Shown here one piece after another: positions 48,497 through 57,608 of a stretch of DNA of 62,144 bases. The stretch's first letter is position 1; the number at the start of each line of letters is the position of its first letter. Origin of the DNA: Nitrospirota bacterium (GTDB lineage: Bacteria; Nitrospirota; Thermodesulfovibrionia; Thermodesulfovibrionales; Dissulfurispiraceae); NCBI GenBank assembly GCA_015233655.1, contig JADFXI010000003.1:1-62144 (forward strand), given 5' to 3'. The translations under genes were made by a program, and so were the position numbers. The notes below the pieces were generated by a model. It was given only the letters and a program-made list of their open reading frames with translations, was not told the origin of the DNA and made no database searches.

Positions 48497-49503
48497 CCGA
48501 CGCGGGCCCCATCAGTCTGATTAATAAGACCCAGCGCCTTATCAACAATCCGCATTATACCCATCCCGTCAATCAGTCTCTTCCCTGTCTGTGAATGCCT
48601 CTCGCGAACAGCGCTATCGGAAAACTCATTTATAAATGCCTGCAACCTCGATATGTCCAATCTTGTGTTAAATGGGACCACCTTGCCAAATCCCATTTTC
48701 TCGAGTCTGTAAGCGGTCTCTTCCTCAAACGGCTCGCCGCATACCACCACAGCAGGCGTGCCGCAGCATGCCATCTCAAACAACGTATTGCCGGCAGCGC
48801 ATATTGCCAGGTCGGCCCATTGTATCCATTTGCACATAGTTTCTATATCTACGGAGCGAAGAAGCGCATCGAATTTCCTGCCGGTGACCGATAGGACAGC
48901 GTCCAGTTCCCTGTCATGCTTAAATGCAGGTCCTATTATCGCTGCTATTTCAATCTCAGGCGGACATCCCGACAGGGCATCCAGTATCTGGGGGGTCAAA
49001 CCATACGTATCACTTCCGCCTAGCGTAACAAGGACATGGCCTATACCGGCTCTTATCTTCCCTGACCCTGCATGCGCTCTTTGAAATACGGGATGAAGCG
49101 GTATATATTCCACATCATTATATGCACCCTCGTCATAATACAGCGGGTTTATCCTAAGGTCCGCAAACCTTCTTGAGGCCTCTCCTGTGTCATCTATTGT
49201 AACAAGGTGACTGCAGTGTTTCTTGATTACAGAAAGCTGTTCCGACGGCGTATTAAGCTGGTTCACTATAACAATATCGAAATACCCGGCGTCCCATGCG
49301 CTTGCCTCGAAGTTATGTGAAACAGCCTTTGCATAAAAACCGGCCCTTTGCACCGCGCTTAGCGCTTCCGCATCATTGTCGACAATAAAGCTCGACAAGA
49401 GCCCTCTTGTCCTGAATTCCTCCGCAATGGCTATGGAGCCCATAACATCTCCCATACCCTGTTTATGGTTCCCCTTTGTTTTTATGCAAATGTTATGGGC
49501 CAT
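48493..49503 (-). CDS. PseG/SpsG-like GT-B protein
   Basis: 'VLVTLGGSDTYGLTPQILDALSG', 'WADLAICAAGNTLFEMACCGTPAVVV'. N-terminal GMGDVMGSIAIAEEF is in the PseG 'GxGHVMR' position. Confidence 0.75.
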   Translation of the reverse strand: MAHNICIKTKGNHKQGMGDVMGSIAIAEEFRTRGLLSSFIVDNDAEALSAVQRAGFYAKAVSHNFEASAWDAGYFDIVIVNQLNTPSEQLSVIKKHCSHLVTIDDTGEASRRFADLRINPLYYDEGAYNDVEYIPLHPVFQRAHAGSGKIRAGIGHVLVTLGGSDTYGLTPQILDALSGCPPEIEIAAIIGPAFKHDRELDAVLSVTGRKFDALLRSVDIETMCKWIQWADLAICAAGNTLFEMACCGTPAVVVCGEPFEEETAYRLEKMGFGKVVPFNTRLDISRLQAFINEFSDSAVRERHSQTGKRLIDGMGIMRIVDKALGLINQTDGARVG

Positions 49504-49506
49504 GCG

Positions 49507-50385
49507 CTATGAACTGCCGAAGCGTCCTCTAAGAAATTCTCTCAGGATGAGTTCACCTTCCGTCCGTTCCCATTTCCATTCACCCAACATCGACTCGACT
49601 TCCCTTATCTGTCTCACCATTTCTTTTAATTCGGGAGGCTCAAGTGAAAGCACATGGTCCGTGCCCATATATTCCTTGCCCAGTTTGAAATGTTCAATAG
49701 GAGTTTTTCTGTCGAGCGTCATATGTTTTTCTATTACTCTTGCACCGGCGGCAACTGCGGCTACCGGAGCCAGTATTCCGTCAGTGTGGTCCGAATATCC
49801 GACCTTCAGGTGCGGGTATTTGAGCATGAGAATTTTCATCATATTCAGGCGTACGTCGCATGGCGCCAAGGCCTTCAGTCCCCGTTGTTCGAGGAGCGGT
49901 CCTGTCGGGTATTCCGAAACACAGTGCATCAGGCAAAGGTCACCGACTCCTGAGAGGACATCCACCGCCTCACTCACTTCATCCAGAGAAGCCATGCCGG
50001 TTGACATAAATACCGTATCAAAACTATCTTTGATAAACTGCACGAGTTCTTTATCTGCCATTGTGCTGCTGGCTATCTTAATTGACTTTAGCCCCGCATT
50101 AGAAAGCCATTTTGCGGTTTTTACATTTTCAGGCGTAAAGAGAATATGTATGCCTGTCTCTCCGGCATATTTTACAAGCAAGTCTATCTTGTCGGGATTG
50201 AGGGCTATCTTTTTAAACCAATCCCTCTCAGGGTCATCGTCGGATATGTTCTCATAGTCCAGAGTCTGAAATTTCACTACATCGCAGCCCGCATCTTTGG
50301 CCGCGAGTATGAGCCTCTTGGCTGCAGCAATATCGCCGTTGAAACACTCACCTATTTCCGCAATAACGATAGTTCTTTCGCTCAT
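49507..50385 (-). CDS. NeuB/SpsE-type nonulosonate synthase catalytic domain (no SAF domain)
   Basis: 'IVIAEIGECFNGDIAAAKRLILAAKDAGCDVVKFQT', 'MHCVSEYPTG', 'VGYSDHTDGI', 'VIEKHMTLDRKTPIEHF'; ends at 292 aa. Confidence 0.87.
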   Translation of the reverse strand: MSERTIVIAEIGECFNGDIAAAKRLILAAKDAGCDVVKFQTLDYENISDDDPERDWFKKIALNPDKIDLLVKYAGETGIHILFTPENVKTAKWLSNAGLKSIKIASSTMADKELVQFIKDSFDTVFMSTGMASLDEVSEAVDVLSGVGDLCLMHCVSEYPTGPLLEQRGLKALAPCDVRLNMMKILMLKYPHLKVGYSDHTDGILAPVAAVAAGARVIEKHMTLDRKTPIEHFKLGKEYMGTDHVLSLEPPELKEMVRQIREVESMLGEWKWERTEGELILREFLRGRFGSS

Positions 50386-50387
50386 AG

Positions 50388-51095
50388 CTAATGAAAGACT
50401 TCTTCCATCACCTGCACGCCTATGCCCTTTATTATATCAAGGCTTTTATCGCCGCAGTTAAACAAGAGGTCTATGACAGACATGCAGGGGATAAAAGGCC
50501 CGTAGAGCTGCTTATAGACAGGGTGGTGGAATTCCTGAAATTCAACATCTATTCCCGCTGTTTCAAACTCGTCAAGCTTGAGATAATTCCTTCCGGATAT
50601 TCCGGACACATAAGAGCTTGAGCCGACTTCTTTGCATATCGACAAAATCAAATCGCTGCCGCTGCCCTTTGAATTCAACTCTGACGCCATAATTAAATCG
50701 GTCGTGATATTAAGAGAACCGGCCAGACACTTTATCAGCGCAACATTGAAATCACACAGGTTGTTCGAGCTATTGCTCATAACATTATCGATGCTCTCAA
50801 AATACTTGTCAAAGTATGGGGCCTTCTTGTATGCGTAACATATGGTGTCCTTCCATTTCCTTTTCCAGCGGAAGTCATCCGAAATAGTTACGTCCTTTAT
50901 AAGTGTGTCAATAGTGCGGGATACTGGTACTGTCAGCCATGTCCATCCGTCCGCAGTCCTGGCCTTATTTCTATTTTGAAAATAATTCTTGGAAAACTGA
51001 ACATTATCCAGAAGGACAAATCTGTCTGCCCCGGACATTTTGTGGAAAAAACCGAGCCACGGCAAGTGCTCCGGCTGGTGAATAGTAATGCGCAA
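50388..51095 (-). CDS. WbqC-like family protein
   Basis: 'ITIHQPEHLPWLGFFHKMSGADRFVLLDNVQFSKNYFQNRNKART'. Confidence 0.88.
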   Translation of the reverse strand: MRITIHQPEHLPWLGFFHKMSGADRFVLLDNVQFSKNYFQNRNKARTADGWTWLTVPVSRTIDTLIKDVTISDDFRWKRKWKDTICYAYKKAPYFDKYFESIDNVMSNSSNNLCDFNVALIKCLAGSLNITTDLIMASELNSKGSGSDLILSICKEVGSSSYVSGISGRNYLKLDEFETAGIDVEFQEFHHPVYKQLYGPFIPCMSVIDLLFNCGDKSLDIIKGIGVQVMEEVFH

Positions 51096-51098
51096 GCC

Positions 51099-52154
51099 TC
51101 AGGCCCCCACTTTGTCCGGTCTGTTGATATACTTGTCCACCACGATCTTCCTGTCGCCAATGTGCTCCACAACCGGCTGTGTCTTCCTCGGAAGATAACA
51201 ATGACCGCACGGCCCAAGAAGTTCAACTCCCTTGTGTCTGAGATGAATATCTCTGGCCCCGGTCATCCCTTCTCCATGCCATATCGAATGAAGCGGTTCT
51301 ATATTTGCGTCTCCCACAGGGTGCATGCAAAACTCGTCATTTGAACATAGCAGGGCCATGCCGTCCGAGCCTATAACCAGCCTCTGATACAGAACGGGAC
51401 AAGTGAAGTTTGAGAGATACTGGATATCTTCGTCCACATGAAGGTAATCCACTAGAGGGTTGAAGGCAATGTCGTCCGCATACGGCCTGAAGGCGTCCAG
51501 GTATTCCTGCGCATTGTCCTTCACTGCAGGCCAAACGCTCTGCACTTTGATGACGGGTTTCAGGGAATGCGCCTTCACCTTGATGCATTTATATTCCTTT
51601 ATTTTCCCATACGAATCTGCAAACTTTGCAGGTTTTCTTATCGACTCATATGTATCTCCAAGTCCGTCGAAAGAGATGGTCAGCCAATCCAGCCCGGCCT
51701 TCATAGCCTCTTCAAAAAGAGCTGGATTAAGGGCCAGGTTGTTTGTGAGGGTGGAGACTTCCCTGATGCCCTTTTCCTTCGCGTAACGTATCATCCTGAT
51801 AGCGTCCTTATGGATAAAAGTCTCTCCGCGCAGGCTCAGCCTGATAGAGTATGTTCCATATGAAACACACTCATCAATTATTTTCTTGAACAGATCGAAC
51901 TCCATGAATTGACGTTTTATCTTTTGCTTAAACTCGTCGGTTATTGTGTAACACATAGGGCATTTCATATTGCAGGCTGACGATATCTCGACGTCCACAT
52001 GGTCCGGGAATCGTGAAACATAATGAAGGCGGGGATAGTAGTGCCACCTGAACCTGTTACGCATAAAAGCAAGGAGATGACCTGATCCCCTTTTATAGTC
52101 AAATGTCAGTTTTTGCCAGCGCGAAGGGATGACCTGGTCCTTATTTATTTTCAC
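51099..52154 (-). CDS. Radical SAM/SPASM-type protein
   Basis: CNMKCPMC, 'SLRGETFIHKDA', C-terminal 'LLCSNDEFC..GPCGHCYLP'. Confidence 0.88.
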   Translation of the reverse strand: MKINKDQVIPSRWQKLTFDYKRGSGHLLAFMRNRFRWHYYPRLHYVSRFPDHVDVEISSACNMKCPMCYTITDEFKQKIKRQFMEFDLFKKIIDECVSYGTYSIRLSLRGETFIHKDAIRMIRYAKEKGIREVSTLTNNLALNPALFEEAMKAGLDWLTISFDGLGDTYESIRKPAKFADSYGKIKEYKCIKVKAHSLKPVIKVQSVWPAVKDNAQEYLDAFRPYADDIAFNPLVDYLHVDEDIQYLSNFTCPVLYQRLVIGSDGMALLCSNDEFCMHPVGDANIEPLHSIWHGEGMTGARDIHLRHKGVELLGPCGHCYLPRKTQPVVEHIGDRKIVVDKYINRPDKVGA

Positions 52155-52770
52155 TTAAACCCCTTTCCAACAGGACCTTCTCCGCCAGCCAGAAATCAAA
52201 GTCATCATCTATTTCGACATTCTCAGGTCTGCCGACAAATTTTCTTGCGATCCTTGATCCATAGCGGTCCCCTTTCCGAATCAGATCGGCCTTTATCACA
52301 TATATGTTACCGTCGTCGTAGAAGAAGCCCTCAAGATCCTGCCGTCTCAGATCGTTTTTTCCGTATTCCATGTATTTGCAAATAAACCCTGTTGCCAACG
52401 AGTCGCAGCCGCTATCGAGAAACTCCCTGACGCATTCATCAATAAGGCCGGCCCTCCTGACTGGCGAAGTCGCCTGTAAGAGGACCACCACATCGCATGG
52501 TATCTTCTCCACTGCATGCCTGAGCACGTCCAGAGTGTCTGCTTCATCAGTAGCGTACTCGGCAGGACGTTCCAGGACTTCGGCGCCGCATCCTCTGGAT
52601 ACCATGGCTATTTCAGGGTCCTCTGTCGAAACCACGAATCGGTCTATAAGAATGGATTGCTTTGCAGCCCCTATGGTCCAGGCGATAAGAGGCTTGCCTG
52701 CAATAACTTTGATGTTCTTGCGGGGAATCCCCTTACTGCCCCCCCGCGCAGGAGTAATGCCGAGTATCAT
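52141..52770 (-). CDS. Acylneuraminate cytidylyltransferase (NeuA-like)
   Basis: 'GITPARGGSKGIPRKNIKVIAGKPLIAWTIGAAKQS', 'VVLLQATSPVR'. Confidence 0.9.
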   Translation of the reverse strand: MILGITPARGGSKGIPRKNIKVIAGKPLIAWTIGAAKQSILIDRFVVSTEDPEIAMVSRGCGAEVLERPAEYATDEADTLDVLRHAVEKIPCDVVVLLQATSPVRRAGLIDECVREFLDSGCDSLATGFICKYMEYGKNDLRRQDLEGFFYDDGNIYVIKADLIRKGDRYGSRIARKFVGRPENVEIDDDFDFWLAEKVLLERGLSENK

Positions 52771-52771
52771 T

Positions 52772-53440
52772 TTATGACCACTTCCCTCTTAACATCACGA
52801 ATGCCTCGGCATATTCAAAACCGGCTTCTATTCCTCTTTTCTGCGCGGCTATCTTTACGGCCTCCGCAGAACGTGGATGCGGGTATTTCCGGCCTTCAGT
52901 TTCGTAACATCCAAGGGCCTTTATCTTTTTACCGATAGTATTTTTTATGTTTACATAATAGTTGGGAAGAAATGCGTTTTCGGGAAGGGGTGGCGATTGT
53001 TCTGTCGAAGACGGCGTCTCATACATATAGATCTCTTTGACAAAAGGCGTTGCCGCCGGACGCAGCACCACTCTGGCTGCATCGAAGACAGCCCTGTGGT
53101 CCTGGTTGTTGTCACCACTGAACGGCACATAGACAACATCCGGCTTGAGATCGAAAAAACCTTTTTCAAGAGGAATAATAATGTCCTGGATGCAGGCATC
53201 AAGCCTCTCGTCCGGCAGATTCAGAAATAGTGTGTCACTATATCCGAGCGCATTCTTTGCTTTTAAGGCATGGGCCTTTTCAATATTGTTTCTTCGCTCA
53301 TCAAAAACATGGTTATAGACCCTGTGCGCAATAAAAAAAACGCATACCTTATCGCCGGCTTTGACTCGTCTGCATATGGTGCCGCCGCATCCAAGAGTTT
53401 CGTCATCCATGTGAGGCGCGATAATCAGAACTTTTTTCAT
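52772..53440 (-). CDS. PIG-L family deacetylase
   Basis: 'LIIAPHMDDETLGCGGTICRRVKAGDKV', 'QDHRAVFDAARVVLRP'. Confidence 0.92.
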   Translation of the reverse strand: MKKVLIIAPHMDDETLGCGGTICRRVKAGDKVCVFFIAHRVYNHVFDERRNNIEKAHALKAKNALGYSDTLFLNLPDERLDACIQDIIIPLEKGFFDLKPDVVYVPFSGDNNQDHRAVFDAARVVLRPAATPFVKEIYMYETPSSTEQSPPLPENAFLPNYYVNIKNTIGKKIKALGCYETEGRKYPHPRSAEAVKIAAQKRGIEAGFEYAEAFVMLRGKWS

Positions 53441-54468
53441 CTCAGCAATATCCCCTTTAATTCTTCGATATTCTTCCCAGCGCCTTCCCAGCCATAAAAA
53501 ATGGGCGGGCAGCTATGGTGTTCTGCCACCCATCTTGAATTAGGAAGGTCATACCCTATATTCTCTATTTCAGGCCCGAAATCACTTTGAGCAAAGACCT
53601 TACCTGTTTCAACCTTCAAAGCATAGTCAAAGACTATATATTTGTAATACCCTGAACTCATGCCTGACGGAAATTTGACCCGGTTTTCAAAGATACCGTC
53701 ATATTTTGCTGCAAGGTCCCTTTTCCATTCAAGAATCATCGGAAGCCGTTCAAGTTGGACCAGCCCGAATGCCGCAGTAATTTCATTCATCCTGAAATTG
53801 AAGCCATCTTTTATTTTATAAGCGACTTTGCCTTTTTCAACACTTTTGCCATAATTCCTGTAGTATCCGAGCCATTCGAGGAACTTTTCATCTTTGGAAC
53901 ATACTATGCCGCCCTCTCCTGTCGGCATAGTTTTAGTTGCGTAAAAAGAATAGGAACCGGCAAGTCCCCATGCTCCGCCTGTCTTTCCGTTCCATTCCCC
54001 TCCGTGTACGTGGGCACAGTCCTCAACAAGCGCGATGCCCCTTTCCTTGCAAAAAGCGGCTATGCCCTCAACCTCAAATGCAATGTGCCCCCCTATATGC
54101 ACGACGGCAACGGCCTTTGTATCTTTTGTGACCTTCTTTTTCAAATCTTCCAGACTCAAGCAGAGGTCGTCCCGATTGCAGTCCGCGTATATTACATTTG
54201 CTCCAGCCCTCTTCGCAGCAACGGCGGTCGCCCAAAACGTATTGGCCGGGACAACGACTTCTTTTCCCTGAACTCCTATATACTCAAAAATGCTCAGGAG
54301 TCCAGCTCCTCCATTGGTTACGGCCAGACACGGCATGCCTATATATCTTCCAAAAGCCTCCTCGAATCTCTCTACCATGGCGCCTTCAGATAAAAAATTG
54401 CTTTCAAAAATATCTTCAAGCAATTTATGATATTTTTCTCTGTATCCGGGTTCAAAAGGTATTTTCAT
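53437..54468 (-). CDS. DegT/DnrJ/EryC1 PLP-dependent aminotransferase
   Basis: 'VTNGGAGLLSIFEYIGVQGKEVVVPANTFWATAVAA', 'LVEDCAHVHGG', 'SFYATKTMPTGEGGIVCS'. Confidence 0.9.
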   Translation of the reverse strand: MKIPFEPGYREKYHKLLEDIFESNFLSEGAMVERFEEAFGRYIGMPCLAVTNGGAGLLSIFEYIGVQGKEVVVPANTFWATAVAAKRAGANVIYADCNRDDLCLSLEDLKKKVTKDTKAVAVVHIGGHIAFEVEGIAAFCKERGIALVEDCAHVHGGEWNGKTGGAWGLAGSYSFYATKTMPTGEGGIVCSKDEKFLEWLGYYRNYGKSVEKGKVAYKIKDGFNFRMNEITAAFGLVQLERLPMILEWKRDLAAKYDGIFENRVKFPSGMSSGYYKYIVFDYALKVETGKVFAQSDFGPEIENIGYDLPNSRWVAEHHSCPPIFYGWEGAGKNIEELKGILLR

Positions 54469-54481
54469 AAATTTCCTGACA

Positions 54482-56203
54482 TTATATAAAGTTCCTGGTC
54501 TTCGTCTTTTCCAGGCGATGAAACAATAGATTGAATTTTGTAAGCCTGCATCTCGGACAATGCTTCATACAAAAAGCTGCATCCATAACCATTTGAGCTT
54601 GCCTGATTCTCTCTTTGCCGAGCCATATATCAGCAAAGGATTGGTCCGTAATATTTCCTATAGGTTTGATCCACGGATAGATATTCAGCCTGCCGCACAA
54701 ATAAACGCCGCCATCTGCTGCTATAACGGTCGTCAAACTATGCGCCTTGCAAGGGAGGCCTGCGTTTCCTTCAACTACATTCTCGCGCATTCCGTCCGCA
54801 ATAATAGAAAAACTGCCGGTCTCATATTTCTTCAGATATGAGATATCCACGTTTGATTCAAGCTCGGGATGGTCTATAACAGGCCTGAACTGGATATAAC
54901 TTGCTCCAAAATTTGACAGCCTTATAATAAGTGCTTCGAGGCTTCCAAGGTTCTTTGATGTTACAACATAGCCAATGCCGACAGTGGCTTTTGAGGAGCA
55001 GAGGGTCTTGATATTGCTCATAATCCTCTCAAAACCGTCATTGCCTTTCAATGCTCTCTGCTCTTCCGCATTGGAGGCGTCGAGACTAACCCTTATCCAT
55101 TTAAACTTGTCGGCAAGGCCCCTCTTTATCGGTATGCTGCCGTTAGTAATCAGCCCGACTCCGAAACCCAAATCATATGACAGGTTGACCACATCAGAGA
55201 AACCTTTGTGGATAGTGGGTTCGCCGCCTCCTTCAATTACTATGCCTTCCGTGCCCCCTGCCTTCAAATCAACCAGGAGCCTTTTGATAACTTCAAGTTC
55301 GATATCACCGTTTATCCTCGCCCTTAAATCTTTATCTGAACACCATACACAATCGAAATTACATCTGTTCGTAAGGGACAGCTCCACACTCACAGGATAA
55401 GTATAATCCGGCCCGGGTGTTTTTCCCCCGACCAGGGCACGTATTTTCTCAGGGAAAAAATAGAGTTTTTCAAGGCCTACTTCCTGTATGGATTCATACT
55501 TATTGCTCTCTGCGAGAATAGGGTTATTGTCAAGCAGGTTTATGATCTCAGGCGTAAAAGGATGCTGCAGATTGCCGAGGATAAAGCTTATGAGCTTCAG
55601 ATCCTTCTCTGTGTCGAAGCATACTTTGTAATGGGGCCTGGGACATTGATATGCAGGTTTGTATATTTTAAATTTTGTTTCATTTTGATGAAAATAGAGG
55701 GTCCCTGCCTCCCTCTGCTCCGGAGTCAGCTTTTTCGCGTTGAGATTAAATAACAGTTTCCTGCTGACTACCTCACACCCGGTCCCATATATCGTACCGT
55801 CCAAATGCTCGTTGTAACTGAAGTCATAATTTCCTGTTAGGTGCTCTTTGATAAGGTCACTTGCCAGATGGGGGTCAAACAGAGGATAATTTCCGTTTAC
55901 CTTAAGTATTGTCTCTCCTTCATAGACTTCCACGGCATTGCACAACCTGGAAACCACATCTGTCTCGCTTCCGCGAAATACTTTTATATTAAGGCGTTGC
56001 GCCTCTGCCGCCAGCGCATCGTCCTCAGGCAAATCACTTGTGGCAAGAATTATATCAGTTACATTATTCACTTTATTGATCCTTTCAACAATGTGTTGAA
56101 GGACCGTCTTGCCGCAGAGCTTTACCATACTCTTGCCTGGAAAGATCTCTGAGATATACGTTGCCTGAACCAAGGCACATAACCTTTTATTATTTATTTT
56201 CAA
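54482..56203 (-). CDS. Fusion: N-terminal SpsF-like nucleotidyltransferase domain + C-terminal radical SAM/SPASM domain
   Basis: N-term 'VFRGSETDVVSRLCNAVEVYEGETILKVNGNYPLFDP' (SpsF-like); C-term 'LTNRCNFDCVWC', 'IEGGGEPTIHKG', 'CMKHCPRC'; one continuous 573-aa ORF. Confidence 0.87.
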   Translation of the reverse strand: MKINNKRLCALVQATYISEIFPGKSMVKLCGKTVLQHIVERINKVNNVTDIILATSDLPEDDALAAEAQRLNIKVFRGSETDVVSRLCNAVEVYEGETILKVNGNYPLFDPHLASDLIKEHLTGNYDFSYNEHLDGTIYGTGCEVVSRKLLFNLNAKKLTPEQREAGTLYFHQNETKFKIYKPAYQCPRPHYKVCFDTEKDLKLISFILGNLQHPFTPEIINLLDNNPILAESNKYESIQEVGLEKLYFFPEKIRALVGGKTPGPDYTYPVSVELSLTNRCNFDCVWCSDKDLRARINGDIELEVIKRLLVDLKAGGTEGIVIEGGGEPTIHKGFSDVVNLSYDLGFGVGLITNGSIPIKRGLADKFKWIRVSLDASNAEEQRALKGNDGFERIMSNIKTLCSSKATVGIGYVVTSKNLGSLEALIIRLSNFGASYIQFRPVIDHPELESNVDISYLKKYETGSFSIIADGMRENVVEGNAGLPCKAHSLTTVIAADGGVYLCGRLNIYPWIKPIGNITDQSFADIWLGKERIRQAQMVMDAAFCMKHCPRCRLTKFNLLFHRLEKTKTRNFI

Positions 56204-56243
56204 AATTTCTCCATGAGCAATATTGGGCTGTCTGCAATTAATC

Positions 56244-57563
56244 TCATGTCAACCGCTTAAACCCTGCATGAGCAATCGGCCCGCTGTAGACTTCTTTTAG
56301 CGTTCCCGCTTTTATGGCAGGCATCAGTTCACCCAAGACCTCATCAAGCGCTTTCAGATAATTATTCACATGTTCGTTCGTATGGGCAAAAGTTGCATAG
56401 AACGTCTTTGACGTCAGATAGCCTTTTTCAAGCATTTTTAGGACGATTATAGTATGAAGCAATTGCGCCTCATCGATGTTTATCCTCCAATTGGTAAGAG
56501 GTTCGATTCCCGCTACTATTATTTCGAGCCCATGCTTTTGTCCGAGCCTTAGCCAGCCGTCCTGCATCATCCCGCCGATACGTACCAGATGAGTACCGAC
56601 ATCGTTTTTCAAATGTTTTCGAACAGTGGCGACTGCGGCCGCAGGTCCTATTTTGTCCGTCCAGTACGTGCTGCTGATGAAAGTCCTCTGAGCTGCGTTC
56701 ATTACTTCCTTTCTGCCGATGACGGCAGCCATCGGATACCCGTTGCCGAGGGCTTTTGCGAATACGGCTATGTCCGGCTCGGTCCCCAATTTGAGATGGA
56801 TTCCTCCGGATACCATCCTGAAGCCGGATGATACTTCATCAAATATAAGAGGGATGCCAAGGTCCCTGGTTACCTGGCGTATGCCCGAAAGGAAGCCTTC
56901 TTCAGGCAGGTAATTGCGGGCAGGCTCCATAACGACTGCTGCCAGTTCGTCCCTGCTTTTGAATATCTGCTCTTCAAATCCTTTCAGGTCATTATACGCA
57001 AAGGGGACACATGTTCCGAGAAGGCCCCTTGGCACTCCTCCGGGATCAAGGCCCGGCAGAAGATGTCCATTCAATATTGTATCGCTCGCGAGATTGGCGG
57101 AAAGATACCAGTCGTGCCATCCATGGTAGCCGCAAAACAGCACTTTGTCTTTCTGTCTCGAAGCCCGGGCGATCCTTACAGCCACCGCCATAGCTTCCCC
57201 TCCCGTTCTCGCATACCGTACCATGTCGGCCCATGGATGCATCTCAATCATAAGTTCAGCCAGTTCGACCTCTTCGGGCGCATTCAACGTACACATATTA
57301 CCGGCCCTTACAGCCGCCAATACGGCACTATCCACTTCGTCGTCGGCATATCCCAGGGAACAAGCGCCTATCCCCGAGATCGTCATATCGGTATAATGAT
57401 TCCCGTCGAGGTCCCATACGGAAACCCCCTTGCATTTTTCATAGTAGGATGGCCACTCTTCAGGCAGAAACATTTCGGGTCTCTTAGACAACAGCTGGGT
57501 CCCGCCAGGTATAAGCTGCTTCGCTCTTTTATACAAAGCAATGCCTTTATCTCTTTTCCCCAT
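56244..57563 (-). CDS. Class III aminotransferase (glutamate-1-semialdehyde aminomutase-like)
   Basis: 'LIPGGTQLLSKRPEMFLPEEWPSYYEKCKGVSVWDLDGNHYTDM', 'IFDEVSSGFR', 'FAKALGNGYPMAAVIGRKEVM'. Confidence 0.88.
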   Translation of the reverse strand: MGKRDKGIALYKRAKQLIPGGTQLLSKRPEMFLPEEWPSYYEKCKGVSVWDLDGNHYTDMTISGIGACSLGYADDEVDSAVLAAVRAGNMCTLNAPEEVELAELMIEMHPWADMVRYARTGGEAMAVAVRIARASRQKDKVLFCGYHGWHDWYLSANLASDTILNGHLLPGLDPGGVPRGLLGTCVPFAYNDLKGFEEQIFKSRDELAAVVMEPARNYLPEEGFLSGIRQVTRDLGIPLIFDEVSSGFRMVSGGIHLKLGTEPDIAVFAKALGNGYPMAAVIGRKEVMNAAQRTFISSTYWTDKIGPAAAVATVRKHLKNDVGTHLVRIGGMMQDGWLRLGQKHGLEIIVAGIEPLTNWRINIDEAQLLHTIIVLKMLEKGYLTSKTFYATFAHTNEHVNNYLKALDEVLGELMPAIKAGTLKEVYSGPIAHAGFKRLT

Positions 57564-57608
57564 TTCTACCCCCCTAAAACCTTAATCGTTATACGCAAAA
57601 AATAATCT

